From assembly GCF_016917355.1 (NCBI RefSeq), contig NZ_CP070304.1, forward strand, positions 4,216,001 to 4,280,000: a DNA stretch of 64,000 bases. Direction: 5' to 3'. A program made the position numbers and the translations under genes. The notes beneath the pieces were generated by a model. That model made no database searches, was not told the DNA's origin, and saw only the letters and a list, made by a program, of their open reading frames with translations. This stretch comes from Glaciimonas sp. PAMC28666. Its GTDB lineage: Bacteria > Pseudomonadota > Gammaproteobacteria > Burkholderiales > Burkholderiaceae_D. The first letter of the stretch is position 1. Every line of letters starts with the position of its first letter. This document shows, in pieces, positions 42,822-50,365 of the stretch.

Positions 42822-43364
42822 ATGAATAATCCAGTAACGGAAACCAGCGCTGACCACGACGTAGTCGATAGGCTGGTAGGTTTGCAATCCGGCAGCGCCA
42901 CCTACGATTTGCGTCATCAGCGCAAAAAAGTGGTCGCCGCCACTCAGGGGAGTTATGACACGCTGTTCGATCCCAGTCTTGCCGGCATCAGCCTGAACGA
43001 ACGCTTGTTGGTAGCGTTATATGCCTGCTGCCTTAGCGGTGCCGCCACTTTGGCAGCGCACTATCGCGACCGGCTGACTAGCTTGTTGCCAGTGCCCACC
43101 GAGCTGACCGCCGTAGAAACCGATGCGCCGGATCAATTGCCGGACGGTCGGCTGCGCGCCATGCTGCTCTTCACGCGTGCGCTCACGCAGCGTCCGGTGG
43201 AAGGTGATCAGGCGGCGCTGCAAAGCTTGCCAGCCGTCGGCATCAGCACACCGGCAGTGGTGGTGCTGGCCCAGTTGATTGCATTCATTTCGTATCAGGT
43301 ACGCGTGGTCGCCAGCCTCAAGGCCATGCAAGACGCCGCGCAACTTTCGGAGCAACCAGCATGA
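42822..43364 (+). CDS. CMD-domain protein (AhpD fold, catalytic residues missing)
   Basis: It has 180 residues. The block LNERLLVALYACCLSGAATL is the carboxymuconolactone-decarboxylase/AhpD helix pair. Unlike the next gene product, it has no CxxC: counted from Glu60, the positions of the redox cysteines are Ser72 and Ala75, and only an adjacent Cys69-Cys70 pair is present. From memory it fits the CMD Avi_7170 group, which occurs together with the following gene. I infer that it is a non-peroxidatic partner or a subunit of a mixed oligomer. It overlaps the next gene by ATGA. Confidence 0.85.
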   Translation: MNNPVTETSADHDVVDRLVGLQSGSATYDLRHQRKKVVAATQGSYDTLFDPSLAGISLNERLLVALYACCLSGAATLAAHYRDRLTSLLPVPTELTAVETDAPDQLPDGRLRAMLLFTRALTQRPVEGDQAALQSLPAVGISTPAVVVLAQLIAFISYQVRVVASLKAMQDAAQLSEQPA

Positions 43365-43951
43365 GCGCCATCATCAAATCCCACGGATTCACCAATGAAG
43401 TGCTGGAATGGAAAGCATGGCTTGACGTCATTGACCTGAACGCCGCCAGCGAAGACCAGCTCAAGGTATTGGCGGAAAGCCATCCAAAAGCCAGCACGTC
43501 GGATTACTACCTGTTTCTAGGTCACCAGCCGGATATTTTGCGCCAGCGTTCAGCGGCCTTTAACGCCATCATGTATGCGCCCGGTGGCATGTCGCGCGCG
43601 GAACGGGAACTGGGAGCAATGGTCGTCTCCCGCATTAACGGCTGCGTTTACTGCGCGTCAGTGCATGCGCAGCGTTTCGAGCAGATGGCCAAGCGCAACG
43701 ACACCGTACAGCAGGTATTTGACGATCCTTACAGCGCCGGTATCGATGCTCGCGAACAGGCGATTTCCACCTTTTCGGCCGCGCTCACCGATGCGCCCGA
43801 CGCTGTCGATGCGGTGGCGATCAAGGCGCTTAAAGATGTTGGGCTGACGGATCTGGAAATTCTCGATCTGGTGCATTCGGTCGCCATTTTTGCCTGGGCC
43901 AATCGCCTGATGCTAAATCTGGGTGAGCCCGTTTTTCCATCAGCGGTATAG
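43361..43951 (+). CDS. AhpD-like alkylhydroperoxidase domain protein
   Basis: It has 196 residues. The active-site block ERELGAMVVS then INGCVYCASVH carries Glu83, Cys95, Cys98 and His102, with the same spacing as the catalytic Glu118, Cys130, Cys133 and His137 of Mycobacterium AhpD. AhpD is a disulfide reductase/peroxidase that is itself reduced by a lipoyl domain. It matches, from memory, the Avi_7169 peroxidase-like group. It lies between the degenerate CMD gene (ATGA overlap) and the GcvH-like gene 35 bp downstream. Confidence 0.9.
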   Translation: MSAIIKSHGFTNEVLEWKAWLDVIDLNAASEDQLKVLAESHPKASTSDYYLFLGHQPDILRQRSAAFNAIMYAPGGMSRAERELGAMVVSRINGCVYCASVHAQRFEQMAKRNDTVQQVFDDPYSAGIDAREQAISTFSAALTDAPDAVDAVAIKALKDVGLTDLEILDLVHSVAIFAWANRLMLNLGEPVFPSAV

Positions 43952-43986
43952 TTTGCTTGTTACACACCACCTTCAAAGGAAACCTC

Positions 43987-44370
43987 ATGTCCACCGCATT
44001 TCCCACTGATGTTGTCTATACCGAAACGCACGAATGGATACGCATCGAAGCTGATGGCAGCCTGACCGTCGGTATCACCGATTTCGGGCAGGAGCAGCTT
44101 GGTTCTCTGGTCTATGTGGCGTTGCCGCAGATCGGGGCTCAGCTCACAGGCGGGGCCGACGCTGGCGTGGTCGAATCGAACAAGACCGCATCCGACGTTC
44201 ACGCACCGGTCTCCGGCACGGTGCTGAGCGTCAATGAAGTACTCAACGAAACGCCAGAAGCCATCAACGCCGCGCCTTACGTACAATGGATTTTTAAGTT
44301 ACAGCCAGACGCCGATTTCGACGCTGCCATCTTCCTTGATGCTGCCGCCTATTGCGCCATGATCGGCTAG
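43987..44370 (+). CDS. gcvH: GcvH-like lipoyl carrier protein
   Basis: It has 127 residues from the ATG at 43987, preceded by AAAGGA. The upstream in-frame start adds ten unconserved residues. The sequence has the GcvH fold with THEWIRIEADGSLTVGITDF and the lipoylation motif VESNKTASDVHAPVSG, with Lys66 as the attachment site. GcvH normally shuttles aminomethyl groups in glycine cleavage, but no gcvT, gcvP or other glycine-cleavage gene is near. Here it closes an operon with AhpD-like proteins, which suggests use as a lipoyl redox carrier. A second, housekeeping gcvH elsewhere is expected but cannot be seen. Confidence 0.9.
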   Translation: MSTAFPTDVVYTETHEWIRIEADGSLTVGITDFGQEQLGSLVYVALPQIGAQLTGGADAGVVESNKTASDVHAPVSGTVLSVNEVLNETPEAINAAPYVQWIFKLQPDADFDAAIFLDAAAYCAMIG

Positions 44371-44456
44371 TCGCAGCCATAATAAAACGATCGCAGCTGT
44401 AAATTGGCCGCTTCCATCATAAAAGGGTTGGCAGATACAAATGTGCCATCAACATC

Positions 44457-44825
44457 ATGCTCTATCGTTTATCCGCCGATGCCGTCCTGCTGCTTCACAT
44501 CACTTTTATCGCGTTCGTCCTTCTCGGAGCCGCGTTAGCGACGCGGTGGCGTTGGATCATCGCTGCGCATTTGCCAGCCGCCGCGTGGGGATTTTTTGTA
44601 GAACTATCCGGGCGGATTTGCCCTCTCACGGTTGTCGAGAATTTCCTGCGCGCCAAGGCAGGTGAATCTGGATACGCGGGTGGCTTCGTTGAACATTATT
44701 TTGTGCCGATGATCTATCCCGCAGGCCTCTCCAGAGACATTCAGTTAGTTCTTGCAGGTGTGGTCCTCATTGCTAATTTCGCAATCTACGGCTGGCTTTT
44801 CATTGCCCGCCGAGCGCCGAGATAA
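44457..44825 (+). CDS. DUF2784-family membrane protein
   Basis: A 122-residue small integral membrane protein with at least three hydrophobic helices (LLLHITFIAFVLLGAAL, WIIAAHLPAAAWGFFVEL, LVLAGVVLIANFAIYGWLFI). The motif SGRICPLTVVENFLR and the later EHYFVPMIYP are typical of DUF2784. Its function is unknown. It lies 86 bp after the gcvH-like gene in the same direction, without an obvious terminator between them, so readthrough from the operon is possible. Confidence 0.82.
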   Translation: MLYRLSADAVLLLHITFIAFVLLGAALATRWRWIIAAHLPAAAWGFFVELSGRICPLTVVENFLRAKAGESGYAGGFVEHYFVPMIYPAGLSRDIQLVLAGVVLIANFAIYGWLFIARRAPR

Positions 44826-45053
44826 TGTTTATATCTAGCGGGTCCTGTCTGCTGTGTGCCGCTAATTCTTTGGCCTCCCTTAAGCTCTGTTTAGGTGATC
44901 CGTGGGAGTTGAGATAACATGGGTGGCGCTTGAGTGTGCGAACGTAACTGATTAAATCACCGGTCTCCTAAGAATCCCTACAGCTAATGTGCACACATAA
45001 TCCTCATTTTTTCTACGTTGTTAATCCTCTCAATCTGATCGGGTGGCACTGAT

Positions 45054-45713
45054 ATGACACTTGAGATTTCGACCAAAGTGTCTTTGACCGGGGAAGCGCA
45101 TCGACGTATCGAAGAAATGATTGTCACGTTGGAGCTGGTCCCCGGTGAGGTCGTCTCTGAAACGATTCTTAGCAAACTGATCGGTATCGGCACCACGCCA
45201 GTTCGCGAAGCGTTACAACGCCTTTCACGTGAGCATCTGATAGAAATTCTTCCACGGCGCGGCGTCGTCGTCACCAATGTAGATGTCCGCGAACAGCTTG
45301 AGGTATTAGAAACACGCAGAGTGCTTGATCGCCTGATCGCCCGTGCCGCAGCGCGCCGCTCGACCGCGGTCGAACGCACATTGATTGGTGAGCTAGCGAA
45401 GCAAATCGAACAAACAGCCGCCGCTGGTGATGTAAAAGGATTTCTAAGACTGGGCGACGAACTCAACAAAATGCTAGCGAAGTCAGCGCGCAACGTAATC
45501 GCTGCGGAAACGGCGGCGACATTGTTTTCGGTGTCTCGGCGATTTTGGTATTTTCATCTGGGCCACGAAGGCGATTTTGCCGAAACCGCGCGGCTGTATG
45601 CCGCGGTGGCGAATGCCGTTGCGGCCGGAGATGAAAACGCTGGCGGCGAAGCCACCGACCAGCTGATCGATTTCCTGGTGCGCTTTACAAACCTGACCTT
45701 ACCAACGGAATAA
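45054..45713 (+). CDS. GntR-family regulator (FadR/FCD type)
   Basis: It has 219 residues. An N-terminal winged helix (residues 10-75) contains ETILSKLIGIGTTPVREALQ, then the FCD effector domain with VLETRRVLDRLIARAAARR. The usual metal-binding histidines of FCD domains are sparse, so it may bind ligand without metal. Its neighbours on both sides are convergent or unrelated, so no target can be assigned. Confidence 0.9.
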   Translation: MTLEISTKVSLTGEAHRRIEEMIVTLELVPGEVVSETILSKLIGIGTTPVREALQRLSREHLIEILPRRGVVVTNVDVREQLEVLETRRVLDRLIARAAARRSTAVERTLIGELAKQIEQTAAAGDVKGFLRLGDELNKMLAKSARNVIAAETAATLFSVSRRFWYFHLGHEGDFAETARLYAAVANAVAAGDENAGGEATDQLIDFLVRFTNLTLPTE

Positions 45714-45714
45714 G

Positions 45715-45735
45715 GGGGACCATTTTACGGTCCTC
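45715..45735. terminator. Hairpin between convergent GntR and lipoprotein genes
   Basis: GGACC and GGTCC pair around ATTTTAC in the 20-bp gap between two convergent stop codons. It is short and lacks a T run, hence low confidence. Confidence 0.35.
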
Positions 45736-46249
45736 ATTGCAAACTGCCCCACCGCTCTGCCGCAGGCTCTGCTGCCGCCCATTTCCACACATCGTCGCTA
45801 CGACAAGCGCTAGTGACGTACCAGGCGCGCTGCAACGTCGGGCCATCTCCAGTATCAACCGAAAAGATCACCTCCTTGCACAAAGCCAGTGGTGTATCGA
45901 TCAGACGGGTGACGCGCACTTCTCCGTGTTCGTTGCCATAGTTGACGGAATGAACGATCGCCCAGTTGTGCGACTGGCCAACCTCAAGATTGCCGATCAC
46001 TGCCGCGATTTCATCCTGCTCCGCTTTCTGCCAATTGCGGAACACATATTTGGTGGTCGCATCGGTGGCAGCCTGTACGCTCAGACCGATCGCATAGCCG
46101 ACTGCCGGATTTGAGGTCACCGCACCGCTGGCAACACCGGCCGCGGCACCCGCAAACCCACCGATGCTGCTGCAACCGCTTAGCCCTGCTGCTGCGATGA
46201 ACAACAGCGTACCCACAACGGTTTTGTGCGACAACCCATCACGCCGCAT
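45734..46249 (-). CDS. Lipoprotein, downstream member of a tandem pair
   Basis: A 171-residue protein. The lipobox LSGC gives a lipidated Cys26. A Gly/Ala-rich segment follows (GGFAGAAAGVASGAV), like glycine-zipper envelope proteins, then a soluble domain with two Cys and the C-terminal block WKWAAAEPAAERWGSLQ. The ATG at 46249 overlaps the stop of the upstream paralogue by one base (TGATG). An in-frame start 18 bases further upstream is less likely. The function is unknown; it is probably anchored to the outer membrane. Confidence 0.85.
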   Translation of the reverse strand: MRRDGLSHKTVVGTLLFIAAAGLSGCSSIGGFAGAAAGVASGAVTSNPAVGYAIGLSVQAATDATTKYVFRNWQKAEQDEIAAVIGNLEVGQSHNWAIVHSVNYGNEHGEVRVTRLIDTPLALCKEVIFSVDTGDGPTLQRAWYVTSACRSDDVWKWAAAEPAAERWGSLQ

Positions 46250-46773
46250 CACTGCAATGCTCCCCAACGCTCAGTTGCCGGTTCTGCCGATGCCCATTTC
46301 CAGGATGCACCGGAACGGCAGATCGTCGCTACATAAAATTCGGTTGTAGCATTCGGAAGCTTATCGACCAGGCCATCGATGGAAAATACAATTTCCTTGC
46401 AATCCATGCCTTGGCTGCTGATGATCCTGCTCACGGTAGCGCGACCGCGTTCATTGTCTTCCAGCGGCAGCGAATGTTTCACCTGCCAGTTGATTACCGC
46501 GCCGACAGCAAGGTCGCCCGCTGCAGTTGCGATCACATCTTGCTCTTCTGCATGGATCTTGCGCTGTTCGTACTGTATCCCGGCGCGTGCCGCCGCCTGC
46601 ACACCAAGGCCAATACCGGCAGCCACCGCAGCGTTATTGGTGACCTTTGTCGCTATCACGGTACCGGCAACCCCTGCCGCCGCAGACCCGCCTTCGGTCA
46701 CGACCGAACTACACCCACTCAGTACCAATGTGCCAGACAATGCCAGCAGAGCACTTAACCGTTTTAACTGCAT
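46249..46773 (-). CDS. Lipoprotein, upstream member of a tandem pair
   Basis: A 174-residue paralogue of the next gene product. The lipobox LSGC places the lipidated Cys at 21. A Gly/Ala-rich segment follows, then a domain with INWQVKHSLPLEDNERG and the C-terminal WKWASAEPATERWGALQ, nearly the same as in its neighbour. The ATG at 46773 starts a compact signal peptide; the frame is open 20 codons further upstream without a signal there. The two genes are translationally coupled and look like a recent tandem duplication. Confidence 0.85.
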   Translation of the reverse strand: MQLKRLSALLALSGTLVLSGCSSVVTEGGSAAAGVAGTVIATKVTNNAAVAAGIGLGVQAAARAGIQYEQRKIHAEEQDVIATAAGDLAVGAVINWQVKHSLPLEDNERGRATVSRIISSQGMDCKEIVFSIDGLVDKLPNATTEFYVATICRSGASWKWASAEPATERWGALQ

Positions 46774-47137
46774 TCTCGCTTCCAATAAAGTTGCTTCAAT
46801 GGTATCAACGTTGTGCTGACGACCATCCGCCAAAGCGGCAGGGAAGATTTTAGAGGAAAAAGGGGCAATTCAGGGTTGAACGAAGGCAATAATATGTGAA
46901 TTTTTGTGAAATCGCCTTATGATCGTTTGATCGATAGCGGGCAAATTTTAAGCTCTGATCATCACGCTCATTCATGGCTGTGCAAATGGCGATGTCCGAC
47001 ATGGCGTTTGACGTCATGCTGGACACCAGTATTCGGAACCCAGATTCGTTCAGAAAAATTTTTTGGTACGCAATATCAACGCGATGGCATCCTCTTACGA
47101 TAAGCTTGATGTCACCGCAACCTTCTTTAAGACCGCG
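46774..47137. other. Intergenic region upstream of the lipoprotein pair
   Basis: 364 bp without a supported gene. It should contain the lipoprotein promoter on the minus strand. I see no hairpin or repeat worth naming. Confidence 0.4.
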
Positions 47138-47467
47138 TTATGTCGGCTTCCTGATAGCGCGATCATCCAGTCCGTCAATATGTACCGCCGCAATTTGCGC
47201 CAGCATCCTGGATGACGTCACCGCCAATCGAAGCAGGCGGTCCGTGTCTTCGATATTCAGCACTGGCGTTGTATCACTGCCTCTGTCCATGACGCTGAAA
47301 TGGGCCAAATCAACGCAGGTTTGTATGCCTTGACAGACATCTTTTGTCAGGGCGTAAAACTGTGCAGACGCGTTTAATTGATGATGGGCGGGCAGCCATG
47401 AAAACGGCTGATGCAGTGCTTTTGGTTCCGGTGAATATGACGGATCATTCTGGGTTGGTTCGCTCAT
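47138..47467 (-). CDS. Small hypothetical protein
   Basis: A 109-residue cytoplasmic protein with no signal or membrane segment. The N-terminal 30 residues are Pro/Ser/Gln-rich, and the rest is probably helical, ending with LLRLAVTSSRMLAQIAAVHI. I do not recognise the family. A G-rich Shine-Dalgarno (GGGGGGA) lies upstream, and the ATG overlaps the stop of the preceding 40-codon frame as ATGA. Both features support a real gene. Confidence 0.55.
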   Translation of the reverse strand: MSEPTQNDPSYSPEPKALHQPFSWLPAHHQLNASAQFYALTKDVCQGIQTCVDLAHFSVMDRGSDTTPVLNIEDTDRLLRLAVTSSRMLAQIAAVHIDGLDDRAIRKPT

Positions 47468-47586
47468 GATTGAATCCCCCCAATAGTATTATCGGCAAGC
47501 GCCGGAGTTGTTACGGCGCTGGGTTGGCTAATAACGTATTGATTGATTCCTAAACGGGAATGTGCATGAGTGACGGTACGAGGCAT
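47464..47586 (-). CDS. Very small protein coupled to its neighbour
   Basis: A 40-residue frame starting MPRTVTHAHSRLGINQYVI, with GGAG 7 bases upstream of the ATG. The frame is open further upstream, but that part looks random. Its stop overlaps the start of the 109-residue gene (ATGA). It could be a leader peptide or a genuine small protein. No family is recognised. Confidence 0.4.
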   Translation of the reverse strand: MPRTVTHAHSRLGINQYVISQPSAVTTPALADNTIGGIQS

Positions 47587-47945
47587 TGTTGACTCCATTT
47601 TTGCGGTTAAGCCGCGTCCCGCGATCAAACGGGGAGGGCGGCAAATGACAGGGTTGATCGACCGGCGCAAAAATGAAAACCAGCAAGCCCTAAGGCTTCC
47701 CCGCCATCGCCGCCCATAAAGGACGAACAAAGGCAGACACACGTAAAAAAACCGCATTGCGCGGTTCGTGCGCATTTTTGCATCAGGCGATCAAACCTGT
47801 TCCCCTCTTTATCGGGGACCAGCAAACGATAGCGGAGATTTGCAGTAAGCGCAAACTTTTTGAAAAAGATTCTGGTGATGCTGCTTTCTGCCCGATGACG
47901 AGGGGTATCCAGCCTTAGCCAAGACGACGATCTATCCGCACCAAT
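47587..47945. other. Spacer with minus-strand hairpins
   Basis: No gene is supported. It contains the minus-strand terminator at 47745-47766 and a weaker AAGCC/GGCTT hairpin near 47684-47700. Confidence 0.4.
47745..47766 (-). terminator. Rho-independent terminator, minus strand
   Basis: On the minus strand AACCGC and GCGGTT pair around GCAAT and are followed by six or seven T. It lies about 180 bp after the flavodoxin-fold oxidoreductase gene and most likely ends its transcript. Confidence 0.7.
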
Positions 47946-49016
47946 CTATTTCGGCCGAGGTCGTTTCAACTCCGCATCCGGCGGTGTAAAATCTCCCGCC
48001 CGTATTTTTCCGACCGCATTTGCCACGGCGCGGGCAACATTGCGCACCTCCTCCTGCACCGCCAAATCGCGATCCAATACTTCGTGGCTTTCCGCATACG
48101 ATTCGTAATAGCCGATAAACCGGTCCAGTCGTGCAGAAGTGCCCGCATCGATCAGGCCCATCCAATCCAGCCAGTCCGACAGGCCGCGCCGCACACCTTC
48201 AATTCCCGCCACGTCACCATGCACCACCAGACCATAACCACGGCCACTCAGATGCTTCGGATAGGGCCATCCCTTTAACTCGAGATCTTTAGCTTTCTGC
48301 GCGTTTTTGCCGGAGGTGGTGGTCGGATCGGGATTGCCGCCGTCGGCACAAACCAGGCGGTCGATCATGAGCTTTAAGACCGATGGCGTTTGATACCAAT
48401 ATACCGGCGTGACGATAATGACGGCGTGCGCGGAGACCCATTTTTCGTAGATGTCAGCCATCCAGTCATTGGTCTGGCGCTGACCATGATTCGGGTAGCA
48501 GCTGCACGGCCAATGACATAACGGCATGGCCGTTGAGACACAGCCTTTGCACGGATGAATATGCTTGTCGTAGTCGGAAATGAGCAGGCTCAAATCCAGT
48601 AAATCGACCTCAATGTTTTGTGCTTCCAATGTCTCGGTAGCGTATTTAACCAAACGGAAACTTTTGGAAATTTCGCCCGGACAACTGCCATCATTGCGCG
48701 CCGAACCACAAATCAGCAACACCCGCGATTTGGTCGCAGGGTCCTTTTGGCGCGCTTCCGCTTTAATCAATGTATCGCGGGTGGCTTTCCATTCAACCGA
48801 CAGATCATAGGCAGGGTCCTCAAATTCAGATCCGGCCTTTTCGGTGATGGGCGATTTATTGCCATTGATATAGTTTTCCCACGCCACCTGCTCGACTTTA
48901 TCAATTTCCAATTTCACTGCATCAAAGGTTGGATCGATAAAGGAGCGTCGAAATTCCAGGTGAAATTCATCTCTTTTCAAGACTGCAGGGGCTTGCCCTT
49001 TGCGGGGTTCCGTCAC
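47946..49016 (-). CDS. Flavodoxin-fold NAD(P)H-dependent oxidoreductase with Cys cluster
   Basis: It has 356 residues from a GTG with GGAGA 5 bases upstream; a TTG 57 bases earlier has no such site. The flavodoxin-like fold starts around residue 98 with SRVLLICGSARNDGS (FMN phosphate loop) and continues with IIVTPVYWYQTPSVLKLMID, typical of NADPH-dependent FMN reductases. A preceding domain of about 95 residues is not recognised. Between strands lies a Cys-rich segment, HPCKGCVSTAMPLCHWPCSC (Cys156, 159, 167, 171, 173), similar in style to iron-sulfur flavoproteins. Whether it binds a cluster is unproven. The substrate is unknown. Confidence 0.85.
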   Translation of the reverse strand: MTEPRKGQAPAVLKRDEFHLEFRRSFIDPTFDAVKLEIDKVEQVAWENYINGNKSPITEKAGSEFEDPAYDLSVEWKATRDTLIKAEARQKDPATKSRVLLICGSARNDGSCPGEISKSFRLVKYATETLEAQNIEVDLLDLSLLISDYDKHIHPCKGCVSTAMPLCHWPCSCYPNHGQRQTNDWMADIYEKWVSAHAVIIVTPVYWYQTPSVLKLMIDRLVCADGGNPDPTTTSGKNAQKAKDLELKGWPYPKHLSGRGYGLVVHGDVAGIEGVRRGLSDWLDWMGLIDAGTSARLDRFIGYYESYAESHEVLDRDLAVQEEVRNVARAVANAVGKIRAGDFTPPDAELKRPRPK

Positions 49017-49234
49017 ATTAATCTCCTGATGCGAAGTGAGAGCAGGGAATCTTGGGTCAGGCGAAAAACCCAACGTTAGGCGATTGATTTAGCGTAGTGC
49101 GCAGATAGGGGAAAAGCAATCATAATTATTGATTTTTTGCATCGCCAAAAAAGAGAATGGTGTCCTACGCTTTTAGTAGTTTTAAGCTTTTTCAGCCGAA
49201 CGTCGAAAATGTAACGCCCGGGCAGTGTGGATTA

Positions 49235-49369
49235 ATGATGGCTTTAAGAGATACCGTATTTTTACGGTATTGCACCGCACCATTTTTGTGGTAAAGTTTA
49301 GTTGTCTCCTCCAACACCGCAAAGGTTTGGATTTAGCCCGCAACCGTAAGGTTATGCGGGCTTTTTTTT
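49235..49369 (+). ncRNA. Candidate structured small RNA
   Basis: A perfect 8-bp hairpin (ATACCGTA/TACGGTAT with a TTTT loop, 49251-49270) is followed by ACCA/TGGT around 49278-49292, then unpaired sequence with CTCCTCC, and finally a strong terminator hairpin. No protein-coding frame leads into this terminator from the plus strand, so the transcript it ends is most likely non-coding. The 5' end and promoter are not defined. Confidence 0.4.
49335..49369 (+). terminator. Orphan Rho-independent terminator
   Basis: AGCCCGCA and TGCGGGCT pair, with an inner ACC-GTAA-GGT stem, followed by eight T. It is one of the strongest terminators in the window, yet no plus-strand gene precedes it. Confidence 0.85.
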
Positions 49370-49594
49370 GTTGCAGGTTGAATTCGGCATTGTGGTGCGG
49401 CACTGATTCTTTATCAACTAAACTTGTGAGATTGCGGCCGCCTTGACGCCGCAGAGGGGAAAGTAATTTTGTCTTCTTTGTCGCTTTTAGATATTGCCAT
49501 CATAAACCAGCGGTACAGGCACAAATAACGAGTGGAAGTAATATTGCGTTACTTAGATGCATGCCTGTTCCCGCTTCCTGACACAAACAAAGTA

Positions 49595-50365
49595 TCAAGC
49601 TCGCTGAAGCTCGCTATAAAGCGCCAAAAATTCGCTACTCAATTTATGATTTTTATCAAGATGAATCATGGGCAGACGCTGGCTGTGTGACTCACGAATA
49701 ATGACAGAGCTCGACAGTTTGCTGTTTAATACGGGTAGACCTTCGGCGATCAACTCATCAACCAGGCGCTGGGGAAGGTTGGCACGCGGCTGGAACTGGT
49801 TGACGACAATGCCTTCGATCTGCAGGTTGGCATTGTGGTCGGCACGGATTTCGCTGATGTTATTCATTAGCGTGTAGAGTGCTTCACGAGAGAAGTCATC
49901 GCAATCAAACGGAATGAGACAGGTGTCCGAAGCGATCAAGGCCACCTGGGAAAAAAAACCATAGGCCGGAGGGGTATCGATAATAATCTCATCATAATCC
50001 TTGGCCAGCTCGCCCAGGGCATCGCGCAGCTTGTAGATTTTATGACGTGACTCCAATTTTGTTTGCAAATCACCCAAGTTTGCATGAGAGGGGATCACGT
50101 GTAAATTTTCGAACTGTGTCTCGTGTGTGTAAGTGTTCGGTGCTTTTGGATAAAAACTATAGCCAAGCATTTCCTCAAAAAAATCGGCAATCGTTGGCGT
50201 GACTTCTTTGGCAGAGTCACCCAGCAGGTAGCGGCTTGAGTTGCACTGTGAGTCCATGTCAATCAGAAGTGTTTTTCTACCCTGATAAGCGGCAATTGCT
50301 GCAAGATTGACGGCAATCGTTGACTTGCCAACTCCACCCTTTTGATTGAATACACACCTCTTCAT
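49595..50365 (-). CDS. Solitary ParA-family ATPase
   Basis: It has 256 residues from the ATG at 50365, preceded by AGGGGG. The deviant Walker A motif NQKGGVGKST (Lys9-Thr16) lies at the N-terminus, with LLIDMDSQCNSS (Walker A') and EIIIDTPPAYG (Walker B) in order. There is no parB or parS-like gene next to it. ParA proteins move or position cargo on the nucleoid or at the pole; without a partner, its cargo (plasmid remnant, chemoreceptor cluster or other) cannot be told. Confidence 0.9.
   Translation of the reverse strand: MKRCVFNQKGGVGKSTIAVNLAAIAAYQGRKTLLIDMDSQCNSSRYLLGDSAKEVTPTIADFFEEMLGYSFYPKAPNTYTHETQFENLHVIPSHANLGDLQTKLESRHKIYKLRDALGELAKDYDEIIIDTPPAYGFFSQVALIASDTCLIPFDCDDFSREALYTLMNNISEIRADHNANLQIEGIVVNQFQPRANLPQRLVDELIAEGLPVLNSKLSSSVIIRESHSQRLPMIHLDKNHKLSSEFLALYSELQRA

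Larger units (their letters stand above)
49017..49594. other. Intergenic region with orphan plus-strand structure
   Basis: 578 bp without an open reading frame I can support. The part from about 49235 to 49369 holds a chain of hairpins ending in a strong terminator (see the candidate RNA). The remainder up to the ParA gene shows nothing recognisable. Confidence 0.5.

Noticed and set aside
46974-47333. Plus-strand open frame across the small hypothetical gene
   Set aside because: It has no Shine-Dalgarno and overlaps the better-supported minus-strand gene.
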